Below are positions 1-7,694 of a stretch of DNA of 64,000 nt, one piece after another. The position numbers were made by a program, and so were the translations under genes. Positions within the stretch are counted from its first letter, which is position 1. Each line of letters starts with the position of its first letter. Source of the DNA: Algihabitans sp965233705 (GTDB lineage Bacteria > Pseudomonadota > Alphaproteobacteria > Kiloniellales > DSM-21159); the NCBI GenBank assembly GCA_965233705.1, contig CBDDTF010000003.1, positions 248,001 to 312,000 of the forward strand. Direction: 5' to 3'. The notes below the pieces were generated by a model. It did no database searches, was not told the DNA's origin, and worked only from the letters and a program-made list of their open reading frames with translations.

Positions 1-35
1 CGCGTTCGCGGGCCGCGAAGAGTGACTTCAACAAC

Positions 36-317
36 TTGGTGTGGAATCGATTTCCAGCGGTCGTGCGGTGGCAACCTGCTCGCGCGGCTCCCGGTGGCCG
101 GTCATGGCGCCACGTGAGTACGGGCGCGATCCTGACGAAGGCGGTCGATCTCCGGGGCGTCTACGTCGGATCGGTCGGCGATCTGCACGCCGCGCTCCGC
201 TCCGGCATTCGTCCGATCATCGACGAGGTCTTCGCTTTCGAGCACGCCGATGCGGCCTTCGAGCGACGGCGCAGCGGCGCCCACCGCGGCAAGGTGGTGA
301 TCGAAATCGCCGCCTGA
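36..317 (+). pseudogene. C-terminal remnant of a zinc-type alcohol dehydrogenase/quinone oxidoreductase (MDR)
   Basis: From about base 114 to the stop the translation (TGAILTKAVDLRGVYVGS, then a GKVVIEI end) matches the last 65 residues of medium-chain dehydrogenases, including the usual final strand. Upstream of base 114 this frame no longer resembles the family. A short family-like stretch (GIDF) appears in another frame, which points to a frameshift or internal deletion. With no nucleotide-binding domain the product would be inactive. It could instead be the 3' end of a gene continuing off the window with a local error. The family assignment is good; the broken state is an inference. Confidence 0.5.
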
Positions 318-474
318 TTGCGCAGGAGGGGCGGCAGGGTCTGGCCGCCCACCCGCCTTCGCCCCGCGCGCGGCGTGGCGGCGACCCCGGTGCCCGCCCC
401 TTCGACTGGTGTAGAATCCATCGCGAGTTGTATTTTCGCTTCTATTCCAGGGCGCCGAGGCGGGAGGAGTCGAG

Positions 475-1116
475 ATGATCGAGCCGGGGGTGGTCGAGCC
501 GGGGGTGGTCGAGCATATCCTGGCCCTGACGACCTTCGCGGCGGTCTCGAGCTGGACGCCGGGGCCCAACAACCTGATGCTGGCCGCCTCCGGCGCCAAC
601 TTCGGCTTCCAACGCAGCCTGCCGCACATCGCGGGGATCGTGGTCGGCGCGCTGAGCCTGTTCGGGCTGTGCATCGTCGGGATCGGCGCTGTGGTGACGG
701 CCGCGCCGGGGCTGTCCGTCGCGCTGCAACTGCTCGGCGCGGCCTATCTTCTGTGGTTGGCCTGGCGCATCGCCGCGGCCGGGCGGGCGACCGGCGGCGA
801 GCGGGACCGGCCGCTGACGCTGCTCGAGGCCGCCGGCTTCCAGTTCGCCAATCCCAAGGCCTGGAGCCTCGGCCTCGGCGCGGCCACCGCCTTCATGGAC
901 CCGGCGCTCTCGCCCCTGGTGGCCGGCGGGCTGATCCTCCTGGCCTTTCTTCTGGCCATGCTGCTCGGTCAGCCGGTCTGGGTGCTGTTCGGGGTCGGCA
1001 TCGGCCGCCTGCTCAACAGCGGCCGGCGTTTGCGGGTCTTCAATGTGGCGATGGGGCTGCTGCTGGCTTTGTCGGTGCTGACCATCGTCGATCTGGAGCG
1101 GCTGCTGAACCTCTGA
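475..1116 (+). CDS. LysE/RhtB-family translocator
   Basis: A 213-residue membrane protein of the LysE/RhtB amino-acid and metabolite exporter family. The family signature near the N-terminus (SSWTPGPNNLMLAASGANFG, about residues 22-41) is clear, and about six hydrophobic segments follow, as is usual at this length. The start is supported by GGGAGGAG five bases ahead of the ATG. The N-terminus carries a duplicated EPGVV unit from an exact 15-bp tandem repeat. Substrate is unknown. The gene is followed by a rho-independent terminator at 1274-1306 and stands alone. Confidence 0.9.
   Translation: MIEPGVVEPGVVEHILALTTFAAVSSWTPGPNNLMLAASGANFGFQRSLPHIAGIVVGALSLFGLCIVGIGAVVTAAPGLSVALQLLGAAYLLWLAWRIAAAGRATGGERDRPLTLLEAAGFQFANPKAWSLGLGAATAFMDPALSPLVAGGLILLAFLLAMLLGQPVWVLFGVGIGRLLNSGRRLRVFNVAMGLLLALSVLTIVDLERLLNL
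481..510 (+). repeat. 15-bp tandem duplication inside the LysE gene
   Basis: Two exact copies of GAGCCGGGGGTGGTC, read in frame as EPGVV twice. It belongs to the set of short tandem duplications seen across the window. Confidence 0.9.
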
Positions 1117-1273
1117 GCAGGCCATGACGACAGCGCATGACGGCCTTGTCTCGCGGCGGCTTTGACAGCCCGGCCGAGATGCGCTTGTCTCATTAGCGGT
1201 CGGCTTTCGACCACTTCACCTGACTTCGTCCCTTCGGCGCGCGGGACACTGCCCCTACGTCGCCGCGTGCCAC

Positions 1274-1306
1274 AGCCCTCCGGTCCCGACCGGGGGGCTA
1301 TTTTTT
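1274..1306 (+). terminator. Rho-independent terminator
   Basis: The arms AGCCCTCCGG (1274-1283) and CCGGGGGGCT (1290-1299) pair over 10 bp with one G-U, around a 6-base loop, and are followed by A and six T. It lies downstream of the LysE gene on the plus strand. The minus-strand XRE gene also ends close by. Confidence 0.8.
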
Positions 1307-1328
1307 GGGCGGGACCGGGGCCGGGCGC

Positions 1329-1928
1329 TCAATAGTCGTCCAGGTAGACCACCTCGATCGGCGGGTCGTCCTCGAACAGGCTGGGATCGTCGGTGCCGCC
1401 GTTCAGCGGCTCCAGCTCGATGCGCACCACCAGGCGCGCGCCCTCCAGCAGGAACGGCGTCCAGAGCTCCCGCGCGGCGAAGCGCTGGCCGGACGGCGTG
1501 ACGATGCCGGTCAGGAAGGAGATGTAGGCGACGTCGTAGAGCCAGCCGGCCAGCTCGTCGCGCTCCAGAATGCGCCGCGCGCCTGGCGACAATCGCGTGC
1601 CGTCGATGCGCACCGGCTTATCCGGCGGCACCTCGATCTCCATCAGTTTCTGGAAACGCTGCGAGGCGGCGAGCAGCGTGTGGTCGGTGCCGGCAAGCGT
1701 CACCGGGAAGAGCGAGCGCTGCACGGCATGAATCATCCGCGTCTCGAGATCCGGACGGTTCTCGCGCAGGAAGTCGCGGAGCAGGCTTTGATACCGCAAC
1801 TCAGGCTCGAACAGCCCGGACTCCCAGCGCGAGACAGTCCCCTGGGAGACGTCGAGAGCCGCGGCGAGGTCGCTTTGAGTCATAAGTTTGTGTCGCCGGA
1901 CCCGGCGGATCAAGGCAGCCCAATCCAT
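1329..1928 (-). CDS. XRE-family helix-turn-helix transcriptional regulator
   Basis: A 199-residue protein with an N-terminal Cro/C1-type HTH: residues 2-60 contain TQSDLAAALDVSQGTVSRWESG. The remaining 140 residues match nothing I recognise and may be a ligand or dimerisation domain. I chose the ATG at 1928 (MDWAALIRR) because AGGAAA sits just ahead of it; an in-frame upstream start at 1955 would add nine residues. The AT-rich upstream region has an inverted repeat at 1944-1958 that may be its own operator. No adjacent target gene is evident. Confidence 0.8.
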   Translation of the reverse strand: MDWAALIRRVRRHKLMTQSDLAAALDVSQGTVSRWESGLFEPELRYQSLLRDFLRENRPDLETRMIHAVQRSLFPVTLAGTDHTLLAASQRFQKLMEIEVPPDKPVRIDGTRLSPGARRILERDELAGWLYDVAYISFLTGIVTPSGQRFAARELWTPFLLEGARLVVRIELEPLNGGTDDPSLFEDDPPIEVVYLDDY

Positions 1929-1943
1929 GATTTTCCTGAGGTA

Positions 1944-1958
1944 AAATTGTCCCAATTT
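1944..1958 (-). promoter_or_regulatory. Candidate operator of the XRE regulator
   Basis: A perfect inverted repeat, AAATTG-TCC-CAATTT, lies 15 bases upstream of the regulator start, inside a conspicuously AT-rich tract (about 1940-2060) in otherwise GC-rich DNA. Its position suits autorepression. This is inferred from symmetry alone. Confidence 0.35.
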
Positions 1959-2219
1959 CAGTTAAACCATTCGCCCTCAAACTTAGTCAATACCTCATTG
2001 GGTAAGCGGGTCAATAAAGCTGAATAACGTTCAATAAATTTGAAAATTTTATGCGCCCGCAAGACGAGTTGAAAAGCGGTCAAGCAGAGTCGGCAACTTG
2101 CGGCTGTTGAACTTCCGATTGCCGGCTCGGCCCGGGCGCAGGCCCCTGGCATGCGATCCGGCAGGGCGGGGCGCCGGCATCGCGTGCCGGTTCCGGCCCG
2201 TCGGGCGACCGCGGCTGTC

Positions 2220-2591
2220 TCAGCCGCCGATGAGACGGCGCGCCGCCGCGCTGTGCAGCAGGCTGTCGGGCGCCTCCATGCGGGGCTGGGACCGCGCCGT
2301 CTTACCCCCGGCCGCCTGTCGGGCCGCCTGTCGGGCCGCCGGCCTGGCCGCGCGGCTGGGCGGCGCGGCGGCGCTTTTCTTGGCGCGGCTCTTCGCCTTG
2401 GGGGTGGCCGTCGCCTTCGCGGTGGTCTTCGTCTTTGGCGCGGCCTTCGGCGGGGAGACTGTCTTGGCGGCGGACTTGGGCCTGGTCTTGGCCGACACCT
2501 GGGCCGGCGCCCCGGTCTTGGCCGTGGACCGCTCGGTCGCTGCTCCGCTGCCGGTCTTCTTGGATTTGGCGGACTTCTCGGAGGTGGTCAT
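2220..2591 (-). CDS. Lys/Ala/Pro-rich histone-H1-like basic protein
   Basis: A 123-residue protein dominated by K, A, P, S, T and R, with AKS/AKT/PKA-type repeats like those of bacterial H1-like proteins and Lys-rich tails of DNA-binding proteins. No folded domain is recognisable. GGGAG just upstream of the ATG supports the start. The gene diverges from the split LigD genes, from which it is separated by two tandem-repeat arrays. Binding DNA non-specifically during end joining or compaction is an inference from composition and neighbourhood. It is not a Ku protein: no Ku core is present. A 12-bp duplication at 2311-2334 gives AARQAARQ. Confidence 0.6.
   Translation of the reverse strand: MTTSEKSAKSKKTGSGAATERSTAKTGAPAQVSAKTRPKSAAKTVSPPKAAPKTKTTAKATATPKAKSRAKKSAAAPPSRAARPAARQAARQAAGGKTARSQPRMEAPDSLLHSAAARRLIGG
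2311..2334 (-). repeat. 12-bp tandem duplication inside the basic-protein gene
   Basis: Two exact copies of GCCGCCTGTCGG (plus-strand reading). In the minus-strand protein they give a repeated ARQA unit. Confidence 0.85.
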
Positions 2592-2615
2592 CGTCTCCCG
2601 GGGCTCCCCAACGGA

Positions 2616-2690
2616 TGATCGCCAGTCTGGTGATCGCCAGTCTGGCAGTCGCTAGTCTGGCAGGGGCTAGTCTGGCAGTCGCCAGTCTGG
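2616..2690. repeat. Tandem array, five 15-bp units
   Basis: Five consecutive variants of TGATCGCCAGTCTGG / CAGTCGCTAGTCTGG, all ending in AGTCTGG. The array lies between the basic-protein gene and the LigD genes. There are no unique spacers, so it is not a CRISPR array. Confidence 0.9.
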
Positions 2691-2770
2691 GCGCTCAGCT
2701 TATAATCACGGCCAGAGACGAGGGAAGGGCGTGCGGGCGCCGTCGGGCGGCCGGCCGCGGCGCGGGCGTC

Positions 2771-2847
2771 CGGGGAAAGGGGCCTGTCGGGGGAAAGGGG
2801 CCTGTCTGGGGAAAGGGGCCTGTCTGGGGAAAGGGGCCTGTCGGGGA
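2771..2847. repeat. Tandem array, about four 18-bp units
   Basis: Units of CCTGTCTGGGGAAAGGGG repeat with an exact 18-bp period (full units start at 2783, 2801 and 2819, with partial units on each side). The array ends 36 bases before the start of the phosphoesterase gene, within its probable promoter/leader region. Confidence 0.9.
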
Positions 2848-2882
2848 ACCGCGGTTGCCATGGCGGCGTTGGAGGTCGGCGC

Positions 2883-3476
2883 ATGACTTTGGACCGTTAC
2901 CGCAAGAAGCGCGACTTCACGCGCACGGCGGAGCCGAAGCCCGGCCGACGGCGGCGCGGGGACGGCCCGCTCTTCGTCATCCAGGAGCACGCGGCGAGCA
3001 GCCATCACTACGACCTGCGGCTGGAGGTGGACGGCGTGCTGAAGTCCTGGGCAGTCCCCAAGGGCCCTTCGACCGACCCGCGGGAAAAGCGCCTGGCCGT
3101 GCCGACCGAGGACCACCCCCTGGACTACGCCGACTTCGAGGGGCGGATTCCCGAGGAGCAGTACGGCGGCGGGACGGTCATCGTCTGGGACCGGGGCACC
3201 TGGGAGAACATCACCGAGAAGGACGGCCGGGTCCAAAGGCCCGCCGACGCACTGGCGGCCGGCCACCTGCTGGTCTGGCTGGAGGGCGAGAAGATCCGCG
3301 GCGGCTACGCCTTGCAGCGCACCGGCACGGGGGACAAGGCGAACTGGCTGCTGGTCAAGATGGACGACGCGGCGGCCGACCGGCGGCGCAACCCCACCTC
3401 CACCCAGCGCAAGTCGGTCAAGAGCGGGCGCACGCTCAAGCAGGTCGCGCGCGCCACGCGGGAGTCCGGCGCGTGA
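2883..3476 (+). CDS. LigD-type 3'-phosphoesterase domain protein (stand-alone PE)
   Basis: A 197-residue protein equal to the N-terminal phosphoesterase domain of LigD, which trims 3'-phosphate and 3'-ribonucleotide ends before non-homologous end joining. With a constant offset of six, every active-site residue known from Pseudomonas LigD is present: H36, H42, D44, R46, H78 and Y82, in FVIQEH, HHYDLRLE and EDHPLDY. The start is supported by GGAGG seven bases ahead. The gene overlaps the ligase gene by four bases, so translation is probably coupled. In Pseudomonas-type LigD this domain is fused to ligase and polymerase; here it is separate. Confidence 0.93.
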   Translation: MTLDRYRKKRDFTRTAEPKPGRRRRGDGPLFVIQEHAASSHHYDLRLEVDGVLKSWAVPKGPSTDPREKRLAVPTEDHPLDYADFEGRIPEEQYGGGTVIVWDRGTWENITEKDGRVQRPADALAAGHLLVWLEGEKIRGGYALQRTGTGDKANWLLVKMDDAAADRRRNPTSTQRKSVKSGRTLKQVARATRESGA

Positions 3477-4483
3477 GCGCGGACTGGCAGGCCGACCTGA
3501 GCGCGGCGGAGCGCCAGGCCCTGCGGCGGGCGGCCCCGCCCGCCGGCGGCGATCTGATGCTGGCGACCCTGACCCATGCGCCCTTTTCCGATCCCGACTG
3601 GCTCTACGAGCGCAAGCTGGACGGCGAGCGCATCCTGGCCGTCCGCCAGGGCGGCGGGGTGTCGCTGCTGACCCGCAACGACAAGGCGGCCGACGTCACC
3701 TATCCGGAGCTGGTCGCGGCGCTGGCGGACCAGCCGGCCGGGGATTTCGCCGTCGACGGCGAGGTGGTGGCCTTCGACGGCGCGGTGAGCAGCTTCGCCC
3801 GGCTGCAGCAGCGCATGCAAAAGCGCGATCCCGAGGAGATCGCCGCCAGCGGCGTGACGGTCTTCTTCTACCTGTTCGACCTGCTGTGGCGCGACGGGCT
3901 GGACCTTGGCGGCCTGCCGCTGCGCCGGCGCAAGCAGCTTCTCAAGCAGACCCTGCGCTTTCGCGCGCCCTTGCGCTTCACGCCGCACCGCAACGAAGCG
4001 GGCGAAGCCTTCCTGCGCGACGCCTGCGCGCGGGGCTGGGAAGGGCTGATCGCCAAGCGGGCGGCGGCGCCCTACCGCAAGGGCCGGTCGCGCGACTGGC
4101 TGAAGTTCAAGTGCAGCCGCGGTCAGGAGCTGGTGATCGGCGGCTTCACGGAGCCGCAGGGCAGCCGGGTCGGCTTCGGCGCCCTGCTGGTCGGCTACTA
4201 TGAAGACGGCGCCCTGCGCTACGCCGGCAAGGTGGGCACCGGCTTCGACGAGGCGCTGCTGCGCGACCTGCGGCGGCGTCTCGACGGGCTGGAGCGCAAG
4301 ACCTCGCCCTTTGCCGATCCGGTCGAGACGGCGGGCGCGCACTTCGTCACGCCGGTCCTGGTCGGCGAATTCGGCTTCACCGAATGGACCGCCGAGGGCA
4401 AGCTGCGCCATCCCCGCTTCCTGGGGCTGCGCCGTGACAAGGCGGCCGAAGAGGTGGTGCGCGAGGAGCCGGGCAAGCGATGA
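3473..4483 (+). CDS. ATP-dependent DNA ligase (LigD LIG domain, stand-alone)
   Basis: A 336-residue ATP-dependent ligase with the nucleotidyltransferase motifs in order: I, KLDGER with the adenylated Lys48; III, DGE at 95-97; IIIa, FFYLFDLLW at 131-139; IV, EGLIAKR at 190-196; V, WLKFK at 209-213. A C-terminal OB-fold region follows. It seals DNA ends after processing. The start is GTG at 3473, overlapping the stop of the phosphoesterase gene (GTGA), and its own stop overlaps the polymerase ATG (ATGA). The longer open frame upstream passes through repeat DNA and the other gene and is not coding. Confidence in function is high. Confidence 0.93.
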   Translation: MSADWQADLSAAERQALRRAAPPAGGDLMLATLTHAPFSDPDWLYERKLDGERILAVRQGGGVSLLTRNDKAADVTYPELVAALADQPAGDFAVDGEVVAFDGAVSSFARLQQRMQKRDPEEIAASGVTVFFYLFDLLWRDGLDLGGLPLRRRKQLLKQTLRFRAPLRFTPHRNEAGEAFLRDACARGWEGLIAKRAAAPYRKGRSRDWLKFKCSRGQELVIGGFTEPQGSRVGFGALLVGYYEDGALRYAGKVGTGFDEALLRDLRRRLDGLERKTSPFADPVETAGAHFVTPVLVGEFGFTEWTAEGKLRHPRFLGLRRDKAAEEVVREEPGKR

Positions 4484-5370
4484 GCGCGGCGGAGCGCGAC
4501 TGCGAGATCGGCGGCCGTCGGCTGAGCCTGAAGCGGCTGGACAAGGTGCTGTTTCCGGCCCGCGACGGCGCCCCGGCGATCACCAAGGGCGAGGTGGTCG
4601 ACTACTACGCGCGGATCGCCGAGACGGCGCTGCCGCATCTGCGGGGCCGCCCGATGAGCCTGCAGCGTTGCCCCGACGGCATCGACGACTGCTTCTTCCA
4701 GAAGCAGGTGCCCGACCATGTGCCCGACTGGGTGGCGCGCGCGCGCCTGCCGGCCGAGCAGGGCGAGGTCGACTACCTGCAGCTCGAGGAGGCGGCGGCC
4801 CTGGTCTACATGGCCAACCAGGGGGCGGTGGCGCTGCACGCCGGCCTGTCTCGGGTGGATCGGCCGCAGCGGCCCGACCGCCTGATCTTCGATCTCGACC
4901 CGCCGGGGGAGGATTTCGACACGGTGCGCTGGGCCGCCGGCGCGCTGCGCGTGGCGCTCGAGGAACGGGATCTGCCGAGCTTCGTGATGACCACCGGCTC
5001 GCGCGGCCTGCACGTGGTGGTGCCGCTCGACCGCTCGGCCGGCTTCGACACGGCGCGCGCCTTCGCCCGCGGCCTTGCCGAAGAGCTGGCCGAGGCGCAT
5101 CCGGAGCGGCTGACCGTCGAGCAGCGCAAGGACAAGCGCGGCCGGCGGCTGTTCCTCGACGTGCTGCGCAACGCCTACGGGCAGACGACGATCGCGCCCT
5201 ATTCCCTGCGCACCAAACCGGGGGCGCCGGTGGCCACGCCGCTGGACTGGGACGAGCTGACGGCGGAGCTGCGTCCGGACGGCTGGCGCCTGGCCAACAT
5301 CTTCCGCCGCCTGGCGCAGAAACCGGACCCCTGGGCGGGGATCGACGCGCAGGCCGTGCAACTGGGGTAG
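4480..5370 (+). CDS. LigD-type DNA polymerase/primase domain protein (stand-alone POL)
   Basis: A 296-residue archaeo-eukaryotic-primase-like polymerase, equal to the POL domain of LigD, which fills gaps (often with ribonucleotides) at broken DNA ends. The metal-binding pair lies in IFDLDP (D138, D140); TTGSRGLHV and LDVLRN...APYSLR are the other family signatures. It is the last of three genes overlapping by four bases, in the order PE-LIG-POL, the domain order of fused LigD from Pseudomonas. No ku gene is in this window; it would be needed for end bridging and is presumably elsewhere. Confidence 0.93.
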   Translation: MSAAERDCEIGGRRLSLKRLDKVLFPARDGAPAITKGEVVDYYARIAETALPHLRGRPMSLQRCPDGIDDCFFQKQVPDHVPDWVARARLPAEQGEVDYLQLEEAAALVYMANQGAVALHAGLSRVDRPQRPDRLIFDLDPPGEDFDTVRWAAGALRVALEERDLPSFVMTTGSRGLHVVVPLDRSAGFDTARAFARGLAEELAEAHPERLTVEQRKDKRGRRLFLDVLRNAYGQTTIAPYSLRTKPGAPVATPLDWDELTAELRPDGWRLANIFRRLAQKPDPWAGIDAQAVQLG

Positions 5371-5377
5371 AGCAGCT

Positions 5378-6112
5378 TCAGCCGAGGCGGTCCTTGAGCG
5401 CCGCGGCGTTGCGCGGCGCGTAGCCGGCCTCGTCGTTGTCGAAGTAGACGAAGACGTCGCGGCCGTCGCCGGCCCAGACCCGGATGCGCCGGGCCCAGGC
5501 GGCGAGGGCCTTGGCCGAGTAGCTGCCGGTGTAGGCCTGCGCGTCCGGGCCGTGCAGGCGCAGGTAGACGAAGTCGGCGGTCAGCCGCGGTTCGGTCTGG
5601 CGGCCCGCATAGTCGTAGAGGCACAGGGCCGCGCCGTGGCGTTCCAGCACCCGATAGACCGGCTCGCACAGCCAGTCGGGGTCGCGCGGCTCGACCGCGT
5701 AGCGGCCGGGCGGCAGCGCCGCCAGCGCCGCGTCCAGACGCTTCGGGTTGGCCTTCCAGCGCGGCGGGAGCTGCAGCAGAAGCGGCCCGCGCTTGCGGCC
5801 GAGCGGCGTCAGCGCGTCGAAGAGCTTTTGCGAGGCGGCGGCGGGGTCCTTCAGCCGCTTCATGTGAGTCAGATAGCGGCTGGCCTTCACCGCGAAGCGA
5901 AAGTTCGCCGGCGTCTGCCGCACCCATGACTCCACGGTCTCGGTCTTGGGCAGGCTGTAGAAGGTGCCGTTGACCTCGACGGTGTCGAAGCTCTCGGCGT
6001 AGCAGGCCAGCAGGTCGCGCTTGCGGGTGCCCTTCGGGTAGAAGGGGCCGATCCAGTGATCGTACTGCCAGCCGGAGGTGCCGACGCGAATCTCGCCCTT
6101 GCGGGAGGTCAC
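5378..6112 (-). CDS. DUF72 family protein (YecE-like)
   Basis: A 244-residue TIM-barrel protein of the DUF72/YecE family. The N-terminal IRVGTSGWQYDHW and the internal VEVNGTFYSLP are diagnostic, and the C-terminal VYFDNDEAGYAPRNA is also typical. Molecular function is unknown for the family. The start is GTG at 6112, which gives the usual family N-terminus. It converges on the LigD polymerase gene with only seven bases between the stops. Confidence 0.9.
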   Translation of the reverse strand: MTSRKGEIRVGTSGWQYDHWIGPFYPKGTRKRDLLACYAESFDTVEVNGTFYSLPKTETVESWVRQTPANFRFAVKASRYLTHMKRLKDPAAASQKLFDALTPLGRKRGPLLLQLPPRWKANPKRLDAALAALPPGRYAVEPRDPDWLCEPVYRVLERHGAALCLYDYAGRQTEPRLTADFVYLRLHGPDAQAYTGSYSAKALAAWARRIRVWAGDGRDVFVYFDNDEAGYAPRNAAALKDRLG

Positions 6113-6140
6113 GGTCGGCCGGCGCGTTCCTGCTGAGCGT

Positions 6141-6359
6141 TCATGCCGCCGGCGCCTCGCTTCGCGCCCGGCGGACCCGATCCGTCAACTGGGCGATCGA
6201 CCCGAAGCTGGCGCCGTCGAGGTCCGCGAGGTCGGGTTCGGTGGTGAAGAAAATGAGATTGTGACCCAGCGAGAGGGCCAGGCCGGCGGGGATGCCGTCG
6301 ACGTCGAGGGATTTCGTGACCACGTCGGTGAAGGAGTCGGATTTATTCGGCCGTCTCAT
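6141..6359 (-). CDS. Small hypothetical protein (72 aa)
   Basis: A 72-residue protein starting at ATG 6359 (MRRPNKSDSF). It has a mixed soluble composition with a hydrophobic strand (GLALSLGHNLIFFTT) and no recognised domain. A TTG start seven codons upstream is possible. It lies 28 bases upstream of the DUF72 gene on the same strand and could share its transcript. I do not recognise the family; protein-like composition and position are the only support. Confidence 0.45.
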   Translation of the reverse strand: MRRPNKSDSFTDVVTKSLDVDGIPAGLALSLGHNLIFFTTEPDLADLDGASFGSIAQLTDRVRRARSEAPAA

Positions 6360-6565
6360 GAGCGTGCTGTCGCCTCCCAAAATCCAGCCTGTCCGCCCTG
6401 GTTGTCTCGCCCCTGCGGAATATCCCCCCGATCCCCGCGGACCGTACCGGATTATGTATAGTGGGTTTACCTATGATGTGCCTTGCGCCAGATCAACGCA
6501 TGCGATGGCGGTACCTGCGCAGGCGGCGACAAAGGGTCGCAGATCAAGCCTCGCCGCGGGACGCG

Positions 6566-6862
6566 TCAACCGGTGCGCAGCGGCCCCTCGGCGCGATGCC
6601 CGTCATAGGCGGTCAGGCCCGCGGCCTGCGCCAGCTCCCGGGCCTCGGCCGTGGTCGGCCGCGGCTCGGCCAACCCCTTGTGGCGCAAGGCCAAGGCCGC
6701 GAAGAGCCGCAGCGGCAGGTGCACCTCGCCGACCGCCAGCATCCAGCGCGCCGGGCCCGGCGCCAGGCCGCTTTCGGCGTAGAGCTCGGCCGAAGTCCGC
6801 CCCGCCGCGGCGCGGGCCGCCGCCTCGAAATCGGCTGCGGAGAGATATTGTGATTTTCTCAT
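6566..6862 (-). CDS. Small hypothetical protein (98 aa)
   Basis: A 98-residue, Ala-rich and largely helical protein starting at ATG 6862 (MRKSQYLSAADFEAAARAA). No signal peptide, membrane segment or known motif is seen. It follows the VWA gene on the same strand after about 60 bases and may be the last gene of that operon. Function unknown. Confidence 0.5.
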   Translation of the reverse strand: MRKSQYLSAADFEAAARAAAGRTSAELYAESGLAPGPARWMLAVGEVHLPLRLFAALALRHKGLAEPRPTTAEARELAQAAGLTAYDGHRAEGPLRTG

Positions 6863-6922
6863 GACATTCGCCGGCCGGCTGCCCTGGGGTCGGTGCAAGA
6901 CTGCGCCGCCGGCGGCGGCGAC

Positions 6923-7684
6923 TCAAGGGCGCAGGTCCGCGTCGACCTTGGCCCGGCCGCCCGTGCCCTGGCTGACCTGGGGCCGCCAGGCGATCTCGCG
7001 GATCAGCTTGCGGCGCAGGGCCGCGGCGAAGTCGCGGTAGTCGCGCGCGGTCTCGACGAAGGCGCCGGGCCCGCCGATCACCTCGGCGCGGTAGTAGGCC
7101 GCGAGGTCGGGCTCCTCATTGAGGATGGCCAGGCCGTTGACGGTGATGCCGCGCAGGGTCGCGACGGTGCGCCCCTGCCGCGCCGAGAGGCTGAACTCGC
7201 GAAAGGCGGTCTCGCGGCCGTCGCCGGAGAGGTCGATCACCCGGCGCGGCGCCGTGAAGGCGTTGCGCTCCAGCTCCCAGACCGCGTACTGCAGCGCCTT
7301 GCCGATGCCGGTGCCGCCGGCGGGCAGGCGGCGCGGCATGGCGGCCACGCGGGCGGCATAGGCTGCCAGGCCGGCGGCGTCGGAGAGCCGGGCCCAGGGC
7401 AGCGCCTGCTTCGGCCGGTTGGCCTCGGCCCAGAGCATGACCGTGACGGCGATGGCGCCGTGCGGCCCCTCGGCGATCGCCGCGCGCACCTGCGGATCGC
7501 GCAGGGCCCTGGCGATGCCCTGCATCTGCAGGGCGTACTCGGCCGCGTCGACCGAGCCGGAGGCGTCGACCGCCAGCACCAGCTCCAGGTCCACCGGGAT
7601 GGTGCCGTCGCGGGGCTGTGCGGCGGCGGTGCCGGCCGCGACGGCCAGCAGCAGGGCGAGGGCGATCGGCAGGCGCAGGCGCAT
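6923..7684 (-). CDS. DUF1194 / VWA-domain secreted protein
   Basis: A 253-residue protein with a clear Sec signal peptide (residues 1-22, ending AAAQ) followed by a von Willebrand A-like domain. The metal-ion site is visible as DASGS near residue 40, with a later TGIGKAL segment and IDLSGDGRE. This pattern fits DUF1194, a periplasmic family of unknown role. It lies ten bases after the histidine kinase gene, so response regulator, kinase and VWA protein form one probable operon. A part in signal sensing is only an inference from position. Confidence 0.85.
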   Translation of the reverse strand: MRLRLPIALALLLAVAAGTAAAQPRDGTIPVDLELVLAVDASGSVDAAEYALQMQGIARALRDPQVRAAIAEGPHGAIAVTVMLWAEANRPKQALPWARLSDAAGLAAYAARVAAMPRRLPAGGTGIGKALQYAVWELERNAFTAPRRVIDLSGDGRETAFREFSLSARQGRTVATLRGITVNGLAILNEEPDLAAYYRAEVIGGPGAFVETARDYRDFAAALRRKLIREIAWRPQVSQGTGGRAKVDADLRP

Positions 7685-7694
7685 GACCGATGAT

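Noticed and set aside
2616..2847. Possible CRISPR arrays (also considered at 19842-19930)
   Set aside because: The units are contiguous and degenerate, without unique spacers, and no cas gene is present.
2435..4483. A ligase reading frame extended far upstream of base 3473
   Set aside because: The upstream part runs through repeat DNA and the phosphoesterase gene in the wrong frame. The ligase fold begins at the GTG at 3473.
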